Shown one piece after another: positions 1-10,194 of a stretch of DNA of 64,000 bases. A model generated the notes under the pieces. It saw only the letters and a program-made list of their open reading frames with translations. It was not told the origin of the DNA and ran no database searches. The translations under genes and the position numbers were made by a program. The first letter of the stretch is position 1. Each line of letters opens with the position of its first letter. This stretch comes from Ursus arctos (lineage: Eukaryota > Chordata > Mammalia > Carnivora > Ursidae), in NCBI RefSeq assembly GCF_023065955.2, contig NW_026622997.1, positions 8,914,001 to 8,978,000 of the forward strand, in the 5' to 3' direction.

Positions 1-317
1 TATAGAAACCACAGAATTTTAGGACACGTAGGGGAATTTTAAATCATCTCACTGTTTTTGTTTTATGGGTGAGGCCGTTGATACACAGACAGCTGAGTGA
101 CGCCTGCAGCCCATAGAAGGAGCAGAGCAAGGCCTAGAACCCAGCTTGCTGGACTCCCTGTTCAGTGCTCTTTCCATTGGGGTGGAATAGACCCAGCACA
201 AACACAGCACATGTGTCCTAAACCCCCACCCCCAAGTCCATGGCAGACGTGGACAGTCAATGGCGGTTTGATTCCCACTGAACCTCATGATCTTCTTCCA
301 GAGACCCAGGCTGTGAG
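1..317. other. unique DNA, no gene recognised
   Basis: Non-repetitive sequence. Short open frames exist on both strands here, but they have no recognisable domain, no splice context and overlap each other in opposite directions, so I treat them as chance. Confidence 0.6.
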
Positions 318-835
318 AGTTGGCACAGGCAGAGCTATTAAGGGGACCACAGACTTCAGAGTCAGGCAGACCGGGAATGAATCCTGGGCCATTTCACTAA
401 TTGCTGGGATCTTAGACAAAACTAGTTAATCCTTCTCAGCCTCAGTTTCCTCATTTATAAAATGCAGAGAGGGGCGCCTGGGTGGCTCAGTTGGTTAAGT
501 GTCTGACCTCAGCTCAGGTCATGATCTCAGGGTCCTGGGATCGAGCCCCATATCAGGTTCCCTGCTCAGTGTGGAGTCTGCTTCTCCCTCTGCCTCTGAC
601 CGTCCCCCCCAGGTTATGCATGTGTGCTCTCTCTCTCTTTGAAATAAATATATAAAATCTTAAAAAAAATAAAATGGGAGAAGAGTCACACCTACCCCAT
701 TGGTCTGGTTGAGGACTGACTGTGTTGAGTCATGTAAAAAGGCGCACTTTGGTAAGTGCTCAGCACAGGGCCGTTGTGAGTTTTCACGAGATGATCACAA
801 TAGTGATGGTGACGATGACTTCTCTGTACCATCGC
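318..835 (+). repeat. MIR SINE, split by a Can-SINE
   Basis: The left part contains 'agagtcaggcagac' and 'cctcagtttcctcat', the hallmark core of the mammalian MIR element in sense orientation. The right part (from 671) resumes with 'aaaatgggag' and a 'gctcagcacagggccgttgtgag' type 3' half. The Can-SINE at 471-668 sits exactly in the 'aaaatgg' stretch and duplicated it, so the two halves are one ancient element. Confidence 0.75.
471..668 (+). mobile_element. Can-SINE (carnivore tRNA-Lys SINE)
   Basis: It starts GGGGCGCCTGGGTGGCTCAG and has a tRNA-like A box and B box ('gggatcgagcccc'), a TC-rich stretch and 'aaataaatatataaaatctt' before an A tail. The flanks 'taaaatgcagagag' and 'taaaatgggagaagag' are an imperfect target-site duplication. 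The divergence of the flanks suggests an older insertion than those at 14753 and 35701. Confidence 0.93.
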
Positions 836-1039
836 CCTGTGCCATACTCCTGTCACATCCAAAATCAGATGAGTAAGGCCATTCCCTCCTCCAGCCTCAT
901 ACACGCATCGGAGAGTGGTGTGGCCTTGCTCGTCTATCTTTCCTCTGCTTTCCTCGGCAACCTGACATTGGCTGCTCTGGTGTGCCCCACTGCTGGTTGA
1001 GGCTGAATCCAGAACCTACCATCCATGTCCATCTGGGGC

Positions 1040-1446
1040 TGTGGTGTGGGATGCATTATGTCCTCCCCCTTATTCATATGTTGGAATCCTAACTTCCATG
1101 ACCTCAGAAATGTGGCCTTATTTCAAAATTGGATCCTTGAGAAGGTAATTAGTTAAGATGAGGTATCTTGGAGTAGGGTGTGTCCTAAAGCCAATATGAC
1201 TGGTGTCTGTATAAAAAGACCCAACGCCATGGGAAGATCAGAATTCTGCTGTCCGCACCAAGGACAACCAGAGCTGGGAGAGAGGCCTGGAACAGATCCT
1301 TCTCTAGCACCTTTAGTGGGAACATGACCCCACCATCACCTTGATGTTGGATTTCTGGCCTCCGGAACTGTGAGACAATAAATTCCTGGGTTTTAAGCCA
1401 CTCAATTTGTGGCGCGTTGCTATGGTAGCCCGAGGACACGAACACA
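1040..1446 (+). mobile_element. solo LTR, ERVL-MaLR (MLT1-like)
   Basis: The sequence carries the diagnostic MaLR landmarks in order: 'ttcatatgttggaatcctaac', 'aattagttaagatgagg', 'ccaatatgactggtgtc.gtataaaaag', 'cctccggaactgtgagac' followed by 'aataaatt' (polyadenylation signal) and 'ttaagccactcaatttgtgg'. It is a non-coding LTR with no internal region. The subfamily cannot be fixed by eye. Confidence 0.8.
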
Positions 1447-2059
1447 GGCTGTAAATGAATTAACTCCCTCCTGGGGGCTCAGTCATAATGACTGGGTTCC
1501 CCGCTGAGCTGCTCCCAAGCGTCTCCCACCTTCAGGAAGCCAGGGTTTGGAGTCTGGGGAGAACCCTCTCTGTGTTGACTTTTTCTGACCTCATGGAGTA
1601 TAGAACGGTTGCTTGCCTAATTCTCTAGTTTCCTCTTTAAGGATTGAGGCCTCACCTATACCTAGCTTCGGGGACTGTCTATGAAACCAGATCCTGCTTG
1701 GGTAGTAAAGCCCAGAAGACAGGGCCTCTGGAATGATAGATCTTTTGAAACAATGGCAGCCTGCCACGGGAGCCCTGAGTGCACAACCTCTGCCCGGCTT
1801 CCATGCCTCACCATCCCCTCTCCTGGCCCCTGCCTCCCCTTCAGACTTGCACGCTGCCAGATTCAGGAACTAGAACTGTGCGTGGTGCCCCATGGGTCCT
1901 TGGTCGCTCTCTCCTGGCCAGTGCCAGGCCTCAGCTGGGCTCCTGAGCTCTGACTCTACTGCCAAGCAACCTGTACTGGCTCCCTTGGGAGTTTCTGGAG
2001 GTAGGACAATTATGACCTCAGATAAATCCAATATTCTGCCTGAGGATTCATTGTATCTT
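1447..2059. other. unique DNA, no gene recognised
   Basis: No repeat landmark, splice-framed exon or RNA gene was seen. Two overlapping open frames between 1681 and 2125 have low-complexity Pro/Leu-rich composition and no domain. Confidence 0.5.
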
Positions 2060-2340
2060 TTTATTGCTAAAAATGTCCATTGTAGAAAAATGAAAGGAGC
2101 AAAAAAAGGAAAAAATAACCTCTAAGCACATGACAGACACACACGGTTAATATTTTGGTTTATGTTCTTTTCGGCTTTTTTTTTTTCCCTCACTTCCTTC
2201 TGTCTTTGTTTAATTACATAATTTTTATTTTATCAAAGGAATAGGAGCACAGAATTGTAAAAGAATCAAATAGTTCTAAAAGGTTTATGAAAATGCAGTG
2301 AATCCCTGTCTCCCTCTGGATTCTTACACCAGAGATGATC
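2060..2340 (-). mobile_element. possible L1 3'-UTR fragment, antisense
   Basis: The phrases 'tattgctaaaaatgtccattgtagaaaa' (imperfect) and 'ggttaatattttggtttatgttc' resemble the reverse complement of the 3'-UTR of old L1M elements. The match is weak and the borders are approximate. Confidence 0.4.
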
Positions 2341-2914
2341 CCTTACAGTTCTCATCTGCCTCTTCTGGCCTTGCACAGCTTAATTGTTTCTAAATTTAGA
2401 GCTTCTCTGTTCGTTACCTATTGTGGTGAGTAAGGGTTTATCTTTCTCACAAGGTCTTTATCTCTGAATGCCCCTTTCCCGTGCCTGTATAGTGACTCCA
2501 GTTTGGTGAAAACAGTATGCAGAATATTGCACACGTAGACAGATAATGTTCACAGCTGAAAGTTGTCATGAACTATGATCATTGTCTTTTTTCCCCCTGA
2601 AAGTTGAAGTCACCTGTGTCTTATTTGCTCAGTTTTCTTTGCATGTATCTATAATTCTTCACACACATCACAACATCCCACGGCCTCCCTGGACAATTTT
2701 CCTCAAGGGGATTCATATCAAATAATCCATTGGTTCTATTTTTCCTTCCTAAGACCCCCCTCTGGAGACCTCCCTTTACCTTCTCCCTTTGCCGGTAGCC
2801 TTCTGGGCCCACTGTAAGATGTTGTCCTCTCACTCCTGGAATCCGCCTTGTCTTTTTCCTGGGCCCCACTCCTACTTTCCTGGATGTCGTGCCTTTCTCT
2901 TTCTTGTTATACAA
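2341..2914. other. unclassified AT/TC-rich DNA
   Basis: Nothing recognised. The short minus-strand open frame at 2621-2914 is Lys/Arg-rich because its complement is a pyrimidine-rich stretch, and has no domain. Confidence 0.4.
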
Positions 2915-3346
2915 AGAATGCTGTTGGAAACACTAACGTTCATATGTGTAGCATACATTTTTGTGCATTTTCATAGGCAGCTATGCAGAAATGGGATTTG
3001 TGGTCTTAGGGAATGTGTTCAGTTTTCTTTGATTCTGCCAAGTTCCACAATAAATGTACCAACTTATTATACTCTTGCTAGCAATTGTCAGAGGAAACTG
3101 AAGCCCAGTTGTTCCACATTCTTACCGGTACTGGAAGTTGTCAGTTTTAAAATTTGAACCATTTTGCTGTTTCATTAATTTTAATTTGCATATGCCTAAT
3201 GACTAACTTAATGATGTTCGATATCTTTAGGTCATTTATATATTTTCTTCCACTGTGTGCCTATTTGAGTTTTTGCCTGTTTTTCTATTGGGTTATCTGT
3301 CTTTTTCTTACAGATTTGTTGTAGTTCATTTTTATTCCAGATATGA

Positions 3347-3535
3347 TTTTTTTAAAGATTTTATTTATTTATTTGACAGACAGAGAGGGAGCACAAGCAG
3401 GGGGAGCAGCAGGCAGTGGGAGAAGCAGGCTCTCTGCTGAGCAGGGAGCCCAATGCAGGGCTCGATCCCAGCGCCCGGGGATCATGACCCGAGCTGAAGG
3501 CAGACGATTAACCCACTGAGCCACTCAGGTGCCCC
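3347..3535 (-). mobile_element. Can-SINE
   Basis: Reverse complement of the carnivore SINE: a T-rich start 'tttaaagattttatttattt', then 'cagggagcccaatgcagggctcgatccc' style body, ending '...ccactcaggtgcccc'. The flanks 'ccagatatga' (3338) and 'ccagatgtga' (3536) are the target-site duplication with one change. Confidence 0.93.
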
Positions 3536-4373
3536 CAGATGTGAATCTTCTATCAGATATATGGTTATGTCTTTTGGTGAATTGCTTTCACGAGGTACAG
3601 AACTTCTTCAATTTTTAAATTAATCAATCTTCCCCTTTAAGGTTGATTTTTAAAAATGTACTATTTAAGAAATCTTCACCTACTCAAGAGTCGTGAAGAC
3701 TCTTCCCTTGAAGTCGACCTATTTTATTTTTAAGAAGTTTTATTATGTTACCTCTCATATTTACTGAGACTTAAAAAATTTTCCCTGGACCAGGTTTTTG
3801 TATATGGTGTGAAGTGGAGGCTGGGGTTTATTTTTCCCATAAAAGATAGCCGATTGTCCCTGAACCATTTATTGAAAAGACCATTCTTTCTCTGTTGCAA
3901 TATATGAGTGGGTCTGTTCCTGAACTCTCTATACTATCCCATTGGCCTATTTGTCTACCCTTCCCTCAATAGCATGTGATTTTAATTATTGTAATAGACC
4001 TTGATATCTATTGGTATATGTCTTCTATTTTTAAGATTGTTTTGGCAGTTGTAGGCGCTGACATTTCCACGTGTATTTAGAATCAGCGTGAATCTTTCCA
4101 TACTAAACCAAACCAGTCAACACCAAAACAAAACCGCAAAACTCTGCTGGGATTTTGATTTGGATCTCATTGAATCTGCAGTTCAATTTAGTGAGAATGA
4201 CATATTCACCACATTCTTTCAATCTGTGGACATGGAAATGCTATTTCTTTAGGCTTTTACAATTTTTTCTCTACAATATTTTATAGTTTTCTGCATAGAG
4301 TCATTACAAATCTGTTAGATTTATTCTACATATTTATTCTAATGCTATTTTATAGTATTTCTAAAATGTCATT

Positions 4374-4539
4374 TTTTTATTGAAATGTAATTGACATATA
4401 TAACATTATATTAGTTTCAGGTATACAATATAATGATTTGATATTTGTATATATTGTTAAATGATCACCACAATAAATATGGTTAACATTAGTCATCATA
4501 TATAGTCATGAAATTTTTTTCCTTATTTTTTCAAATATT

Positions 4540-4582
<43 letters not shown>

Positions 4583-5538
4583 TTGTCAGAGAGAGAGAGA
4601 GAGGGCACAAACAGGGAGAGAGGAAGGCAGAGGGAGAAGCAGGCTCCCCACTGAGCAAGGAGCCCGATACAGGCTCGATCCCAGGACCGTGGAATCATGA
4701 CCTGAGCTGAAGTTCTATTTCTTTAGCAACTTCCAAATATACAATACAGTTTTATTAGCTGTAGTCACTGTGTTGTACATTACATCCCCATGACTTAATT
4801 ATTTTATAACTGGGAGTACTTTTTGACCCCCTTCACCCATTTCTCCCACCTCCATTCCCTGCCTCTGGCAACCACCAGTCTGTTCTATCTATGAGCTCAT
4901 TGTTTTTGTTTTATTTTTGTTTGTATATTGCACATGTAAGTGAGACAATATGGTATTTTTCTTTCTCTCTCTGACTTATTTCACTTAGTGTAATACCCTC
5001 AAGATCTATCCATGTTGTCCCAAATGACAAGATTTCTTTCTTTTTAATGAGTGAATAATAATTCCATTATCAATCTATTGATAGATCGACAGGTAGATAC
5101 AATTGTCTTTATTCATCTGTCTATGGACATGAGGGTTGTTGCCATATCTCGGCTACTGTAAATACTGCTGTGATGAATTTAGGGGTGCAGATACCTTTTC
5201 CAGTTAGTGTTTTTGTTTTTTTCAGATAAATACCCAGAGTGCAATTACTGGGTCATATGTTATTTCTTTTTTTTACTTTTTGAGGAACCTCCATACAGTT
5301 TTCCACAGTGGCTCCACCAGTTTGCATTCCCACCAACAGTGCAAGAGGATTCTTTTCTCTACAAATCCTCACCAACATTTGTTTCTTGTCTTTTTGTTAG
5401 TAGCCACTCTAACAGGTGTGAGGTGATATCTCTTTGTGTTTTGATTTGCATTTCCCTGATGATGAGTGAGGTTGAGTATATTTTCATGCGTCTGTTGGCC
5501 ATCTGTATGCTTTCTTTGGAAAAATGTCTATTCGGATG
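4374..5538 (-). mobile_element. 5'-truncated L1 (L1MA/MB-like), inserted in older L1
   Basis: On the plus strand it begins with a T run (the A tail in reverse) and 'attgaaatgtaattgacatat', then 'ttagtttcaggtatacaatat', and reaches the end of ORF2 near 'ggtgtgaggtgatatctc' and 'ttggaaaaatgtctattc'. The 11-base repeat 'aaaatgtcatt' at 4363-4373 and 5539-5549 is its target-site duplication. A (TTTA)n-tailed SINE later entered it. Confidence 0.85.
4531..4712 (-). mobile_element. Can-SINE, head missing, with expanded (TTTA)n tail
   Basis: The tail is a (TTTA)n run at about 4540-4583, followed by 'agagagagagagagagggcac' and 'gagcccgatacaggctcgatcc'. It stops at 'cctgagctgaag', so the roughly 35 bases of the tRNA-like head are absent. 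The break could be 5' truncation at insertion or a later deletion. Confidence 0.88.
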
Positions 5539-5956
5539 AAAATGTCATTGTCTAAAATTTGTCTGGTAGTATATAGAAATTTAATTTTTGCACATTGTCT
5601 TCAGAGTCTATAGCAATACTAAATTTACTTCTTTTTAATAATAAATTTTAAAATAATAATATAAATAGTAAATAAAAATGGTAACATTTTCCTTTGGATT
5701 TTATATGTACCCAAATTTGTTGCAAATCATGGTAGTTTTACTTCTTCTTTTTCAACCTCACACCCTTGACCCCCACTTCTTGCCCTCTTGCAGGACCTTC
5801 TTGCAAGCTAAGACCCCCATACAATGCTGAACAAAAGTGTTAAGAGCAGACATCTGGCAAATGTTGATAGCCTCGAGGCTGAGAAACCCTGGTTACTCCC
5901 CAGCCTTTGCAGTGAAGGTACCAGGTTCATGACGGGTCTAAAACCTGGGGGCTCGA

Positions 5957-6145
5957 GGGACACCTGGGTGGCTCAGTTGGTTAAGCATCTGCATTTGGCT
6001 CAGGTCATGATCCCAGGGTCCTGGGTTTGAGTCCCGCATCCGGGCTTCTTGCTCAGCTGGGAGCCTGCTTCTCCCTCTGCCTGCTGCTCCCCGTGCTCTC
6101 TCTCTCTCTTTCTCGCTGACAAATAAATAAAATCTTAAAAAACAA
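5957..6145 (+). mobile_element. Can-SINE
   Basis: Body 'cacctgggtggctcagttgg', 'ggttaagcatctgca', then a TC-rich run and 'aaataaataaaatctt'. Flanks 'aacctgggggctcgag' and 'aaccccgggggctcgga' are an imperfect target-site duplication. Confidence 0.93.
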
Positions 6146-6683
6146 AAACCCCGGGGGCTCGGATTTGGCTGCGTCTTCGCATCTCACTAACTTTGCCATC
6201 CCGGAGGCAAACATTATTTACAGAACACCAAGCGCCTGCTGTCATTTCCATCATATGTTGAAGCACGGTCCAGCCGGGATGTCTGTCTAACTGCAGCGGC
6301 ACAATGAGCGGGAGAGTTTAGAATCCAGGATTGGGTCCTGTCTTTGCCCTCCGGCTGCGCTGAGAGGGCAGAAGCGACTACAGGCCCTGCAAGAGAATCC
6401 GGCTGTAGAAACAAGACAGAATTCAAGGGTGTGGAGACAGAGTAGAAGTATCCTGAAGGCCTCCCGGGGGTTAGAAGGGCCTTCCAGGTGGACGGGACGG
6501 GGCAGGGGGGAATCTGGGACACAGTCTATGCAGAAGTCTGAGGAGCACACGGAGGGCCAGCTGGCGCTCCAGGTAACTCCCGTGTAGCCGTGGTTGCGCT
6601 GAGTGCGCCCCCTAGCGGCAGGCAGCGCACTAAGACGCACCTTTCATCTCTCTCCGCTCCTCACCGTGAATCTATGAAATAGC
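6146..6683. other. GC-rich unique DNA
   Basis: This stretch is richer in G+C and CpG than its surroundings and carries no repeat I recognise. Overlapping minus-strand open frames (6214-6640) lack any domain, so I do not call a gene. It holds the CTCF-like motif at 6605-6618. Confidence 0.5.
6605..6618 (-). promoter_or_regulatory. candidate CTCF binding motif
   Basis: On the minus strand the sequence is CCGCTAGGGGGCGC. Compared with the published core CCASYAGRKGGCRS, 13 of 14 positions agree; the mismatch is the third base. It lies in non-repetitive GC-rich DNA. Binding is inferred from the motif only. Confidence 0.5.

Positions 6684-6742
<59 letters not shown>
6684..6742 (+). repeat. (ATT)n microsatellite
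   Basis: About 19 uninterrupted ATT/TTA units. It abuts the MIR fragment at 6743, in the place where MIR antisense copies often show 'attattattcc', so it probably grew from the MIR sequence. Confidence 0.95.
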
Positions 6743-6743
<1 letters not shown>

Positions 6744-6860
6744 CTCTATTCCTGATGAGGAAACTGAGGCCCAGAAAAACAAAGTAACACGCTCAGAAGG
6801 CACAGAGCTCATCTGTGGGAAGAGGAGGTGAGATCACATAAAACCTGGAGGCTTTCTCTC
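6743..6860 (-). repeat. MIR fragment, antisense
   Basis: 'cctgatgaggaaactgaggcccag' (split match) and 'aagtaacacgctcagaaggcac' are the reverse complement of the MIR core. Confidence 0.7.
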
Positions 6861-7349
6861 CCAAGCCTGGGCTTGTGAGCAGCGACCAGCGGGACCCCTG
6901 AACAGATGGCGACCCCGCTGCAGGACGTCGGCGCCGGGTGCCCGGCAGGTGCTCCAGTAGCACCAGACAGCTTCCGGGCTTGGGGTGTGAGGGTGGGGCC
7001 GTGGCAGCCGCAAGGCGGACTTGATGTTGATGCTGTGGTGTTGGACCACTTGGGGTGAGGGTTGTCTCAGAGCGTGGAGGAGACCTGAGCTGTGAGGGGA
7101 GCAAACATGGGGGAACATAGGGAAAGGAGGGACGATTAGAGCAGGAGGTGACAGTTTACACACCCCTTGTAATGAGGTCCTGTGTCCAAATCGGACTTTC
7201 CTCGTATTGAGAGTTGTGGTAGCTCCAGGTCCGGGGGCAGGAGCACCACCGTTGGACCGGCACCTGCTTTACAGATATGCTGCCAGCTGAGAATGAGGCC
7301 GATCACCAGTGATGCCTCCAACTTCTCCCCAAATGCTCTTCCCTTTCGA
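6861..7349. other. GC-rich unique DNA
   Basis: No repeat landmark and no exon-like structure. Minus-strand open frames of about 100 codons overlap each other in two frames and have no recognisable domain. Confidence 0.5.
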
Positions 7350-8085
7350 AGAAAGGGAACTCTGGCTTTGGAGAAAGATGGGCTTCAGTCCAAACTCCAA
7401 ATCTACCCTACGACCCAGCAATTGCACTACTGGCTATTTACCCCAAAGATACAAATGGAGTGACGCGATGTTTATAGCAGCAATGTCTACAATAGCCAAA
7501 CTATGGAAAGAGCCCTGATGTCCATCGACAGATGAATGGATAAAGAATGTGGTATGCATATACAATGGAACATTCTGCAGCCATCAAAAAACAGAATCTT
7601 GCCATTTGCAACGACGTGGTTGGAACTAGAGGGTATTATGCTAAGTGAAGTAAGTCAATCGGAGAAAGACAATTATGATCTCACTGATATGTGGAATTTG
7701 AGAAACAAGGCAAAGGATCATAGGGAAAGAGAGGAAAAAATGAAACAAGATGAAACCAGAGAGGGAGACAAACCATTAAGAGACTCTTAATCTCAGGAAA
7801 CAAAATGAGGGTTGCTGGAGTGGAGGAGTGTGGGAGAGATGGGGTGGTTAAGTGATGGACATTGGGGAGGGTATGTGTTGTAGTGAGCGCTGGGTGTTGT
7901 GTAAGACTGGGGAATCACAGACCTGTACCCCTGAAACAAATAATACGTTATAGGTTGATAAAAGAAAAATAAAAAATAAATAAACTCCAGCTCTGCTGCC
8001 CAGTACTGGTGAGAAGCTGCCCAGGCTCTGTCACCCCCTGGCATCAGTTTCTTACCTATAACAGAGGGCTAGGAATAATTACGAT
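7350..8085 (+). repeat. MIR, split by an L1
   Basis: The left piece 'ggctttggagaaagatgggcttcag' and the right piece 'ctctgctgcccagtactggtgag ... catcagtttcttacctataa' line up as the two sides of a sense MIR. The L1 at 7405-7981 separates them. The alignment is by eye and weak at the left end. Confidence 0.55.
7405..7981 (+). mobile_element. carnivore L1, 5'-truncated 3' end
   Basis: It contains the C-terminal end of ORF2 (frames with 'MFIAAMSTIAKLWKEP' and later 'LELEGIMLSEVSQSEKD', the first closed by a stop) and the carnivore L1 3' UTR: 'ccattaagagactcttaatc', 'gagggttgctggagtgg', 'gacctgtacccctgaaac', then 'aaaaataaaaaataaataa'. Flanks 'aaactccaaatct' (7392) and 'aaactccagctct' (7982) are the target-site duplication. 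The ORF2 remnant is non-functional. Confidence 0.9.
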
Positions 8086-8495
8086 ATTATATATAAGTGT
8101 ATAATTCTAGACATGAAATTATAAAGTACGCATTATAACGTACAAAGTTAGAAATATGATTACATTATAAATAACACAAGTATAAAACAAAATGTTACAT
8201 AATATACATATCAATATAAATAAAATCATTGCCGAGGGGAGTTATATTAGCTTTTTATTCGGTTATTTATTAATGAAAGACTATTGTAAGCCACAAGGCT
8301 GGCTTGTCCTGAGTTTAGCTATCAATCTGATTTGTATTGATGACTTATGGGGGAAAAGAACACTGTGGGGTGAGGTGTGGGAGATGCAGATCAGGGGCCA
8401 TGGCGGGCGGTGGTCGAGATGTTCTGGAGCATAATGACTATCAAGTGTGGGAAGAGCCCCAGGGTGGGGCCTGTAGTGTGACTGCTATTCTTCTG
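8086..8495. other. AT-rich then unique DNA
   Basis: 8086-8230 is A/T-rich with near-palindromic 'tata' words. The rest is unclassified. Confidence 0.5.
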
Positions 8496-8499
8496 ACCT

Positions 8500-9848
8500 T
8501 GTAATGCTTTCACATTTTCAATTAGGAAATACTCCGAACATCCCCCAAAGTATAAGAATACTACAACGAGAACTTAGGTACCCTCCACTGACGTTGAATG
8601 TAAGCTAAGACTTTGCCATATTTGCTTAGATCTTTTTAGGAAGTGTTAGAGCACGCCTGAGCAGCCATCTCCCCCTTGGGACCTCCCTTGCGACCCGTTT
8701 CCAGAGGTCATCGGCATTCCATCACGTGGTTTGGCTCTTTTGTATCCATACACAATTACACAGTTCTTTGTTTGTTTAAAAACTTTGCATAGATAGTATC
8801 ATGATATAATCTAAGTATTCCTTGCAAATTTCCTTCCCGCGCCACCGAACAATATGCTTTTTGAGATTTAACCATGTTCATACGCATGTACTTAGCTCAG
8901 CCATTTTAACTGCTGAACAGTATTTCCTATATAATGTAAAATAGTTTATTTATATATTCTTCCTACTCAGGAACATTTCGATCCTTCCTTCTTCCCTCCC
9001 ACCCTCTCTTCTTTCCTCTTTCTAGTTTCTATTACACACAGCAGCAGACATCCTTTTGGATGTGTCCTGGGTTATGAGTGGGAGAGTTTTTCTAGGGTGT
9101 ATCCTTAGAAATGGAATCGCTCAGTTGTAGAGTACACGCATCCTTCCCTCACTATTGCAAAATTGCTTTCTCCCTCCCCCAAGTGATGTATGGAAGTTCC
9201 TGCCTCTTCACATCCTTGCTAATACTTGGGGTTACCAGACAGAAATTTCCACCCATCTGATGTGTACGACACATTATCTTATTGTTTTCATTTGCATTTC
9301 CCTGAGTTTTATCAAGATTGACCGTTTTTTCATATGATTATTGGACACTGGTTTCCCTCTCTGTGAATTCCTATTTATAGCTTTTGTTCATTTATCAACT
9401 GGGCTGTCTTTTCCATGTCAGTTGAAAGGATAGCTTTGTATATTGTAGATATTCATCTTTTATCGTATTTGTTGGCTACCAATAATTTCTTTAAACCTGT
9501 AGATTGGTTTTTCATGTTGTTTGTGGTTCTTTTGTGATGCAGATGTTTTAATTTTTAAGAAAATCAAGTACATATATATTCTTCATTTGTGACTTTCACA
9601 TCTTAACAAATCTTTCCATATCCGGATGTCATGAAGATATTTGCCCATGATTTTTTACATATTTTTTCTTTTTTTAACATCTAGGTCTTTAATCCATCTG
9701 GACTTTATTTTTGTGTAGAGTGTGAGTTAGGGAACTAACTTTATCTGTGCCATATGGATAGTCATTAGTCCCGACATCATTTATTGAATAGTCCATTTTT
9801 CCCTCACTCACATGTATGGTTACCTCTTTTATCTACTAAATGTAACAC
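8500..9848 (-). mobile_element. old L1 (L1M) 3' region, antisense
   Basis: Plus-strand landmarks of reverse-complement L1 appear in order: 'atccttagaaatggaatcgctc', 'ctgcctcttcacatccttgct', 'tttgcatttccctgag', 'tttaatccatctggactt', 'atcatttattgaatagtcc'. No open frame of note survives. The first 150 bases are only weakly assigned. Confidence 0.78.
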
Positions 9849-9854
9849 ATATGT

Positions 9855-10194
9855 TAGGACTTTTACAGAACCACAGAAGCTGAAAGTGCTGGGGAATTAG
9901 CACCCTATGGAAACAGTTCACAGCCAAAGTCTAAAAGGACTTGGTTCATCCCGGTTCCCTCCCTCACTCTTCAGGTGAGATAATCCTGAAACATGGTTTA
10001 TACCTTTTCATGGAGCTTCTGCAAGGAAATAGTCCCACAGTGCACTGTTGTAGCTGACTTACCTCCCTTAGCTTCCCCCTCCACCCCGTAGGGACCACCT
10101 CTCTCCCTATCTCACTGCCCCACGCCTCCCAAATAAACAGCATGCGCTCAAATTCTTGTCCAGAGTTTGCTTCTAGAGGAACTAACCTGACACG
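9855..10194 (+). mobile_element. possible LTR
   Basis: The right end has a polyadenylation-like 'aaataaacagcatgcgctc' followed by 'ttcttgtccagagtttgcttct' and 'ggaactaacctgacac', an arrangement seen at the 3' end of several mammalian LTRs. The left end is not defined and the family is unknown to me. Confidence 0.4.

Larger units (their letters stand above)
2915..5868 (-). mobile_element. old L1 (L1M) fragment, antisense, with nested insertions
   Basis: Read on the plus strand it shows the reverse complement of an L1 3' region: 'ttttctattgggttatctgtc', 'gtgtgaagtggaggctggg', 'ccatttattgaaaagacc', 'cctgaactctctatactatcccattggcc', then the reverse transcriptase region ('ttggatctcattgaatctg'). 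It is interrupted by a SINE (3347-3535) and by a younger L1 (4374-5538). The old L1 resumes across the younger one without loss: 'gctattttatagtatttctaaaatg' pairs with 'tctggtagtatatagaaattt'. No intact frame remains. Confidence 0.8.

Noticed and set aside
7536..7790. 84-codon Lys/Glu-rich frame
   Set aside because: It is the carnivore L1 ORF2 end and 3' UTR.
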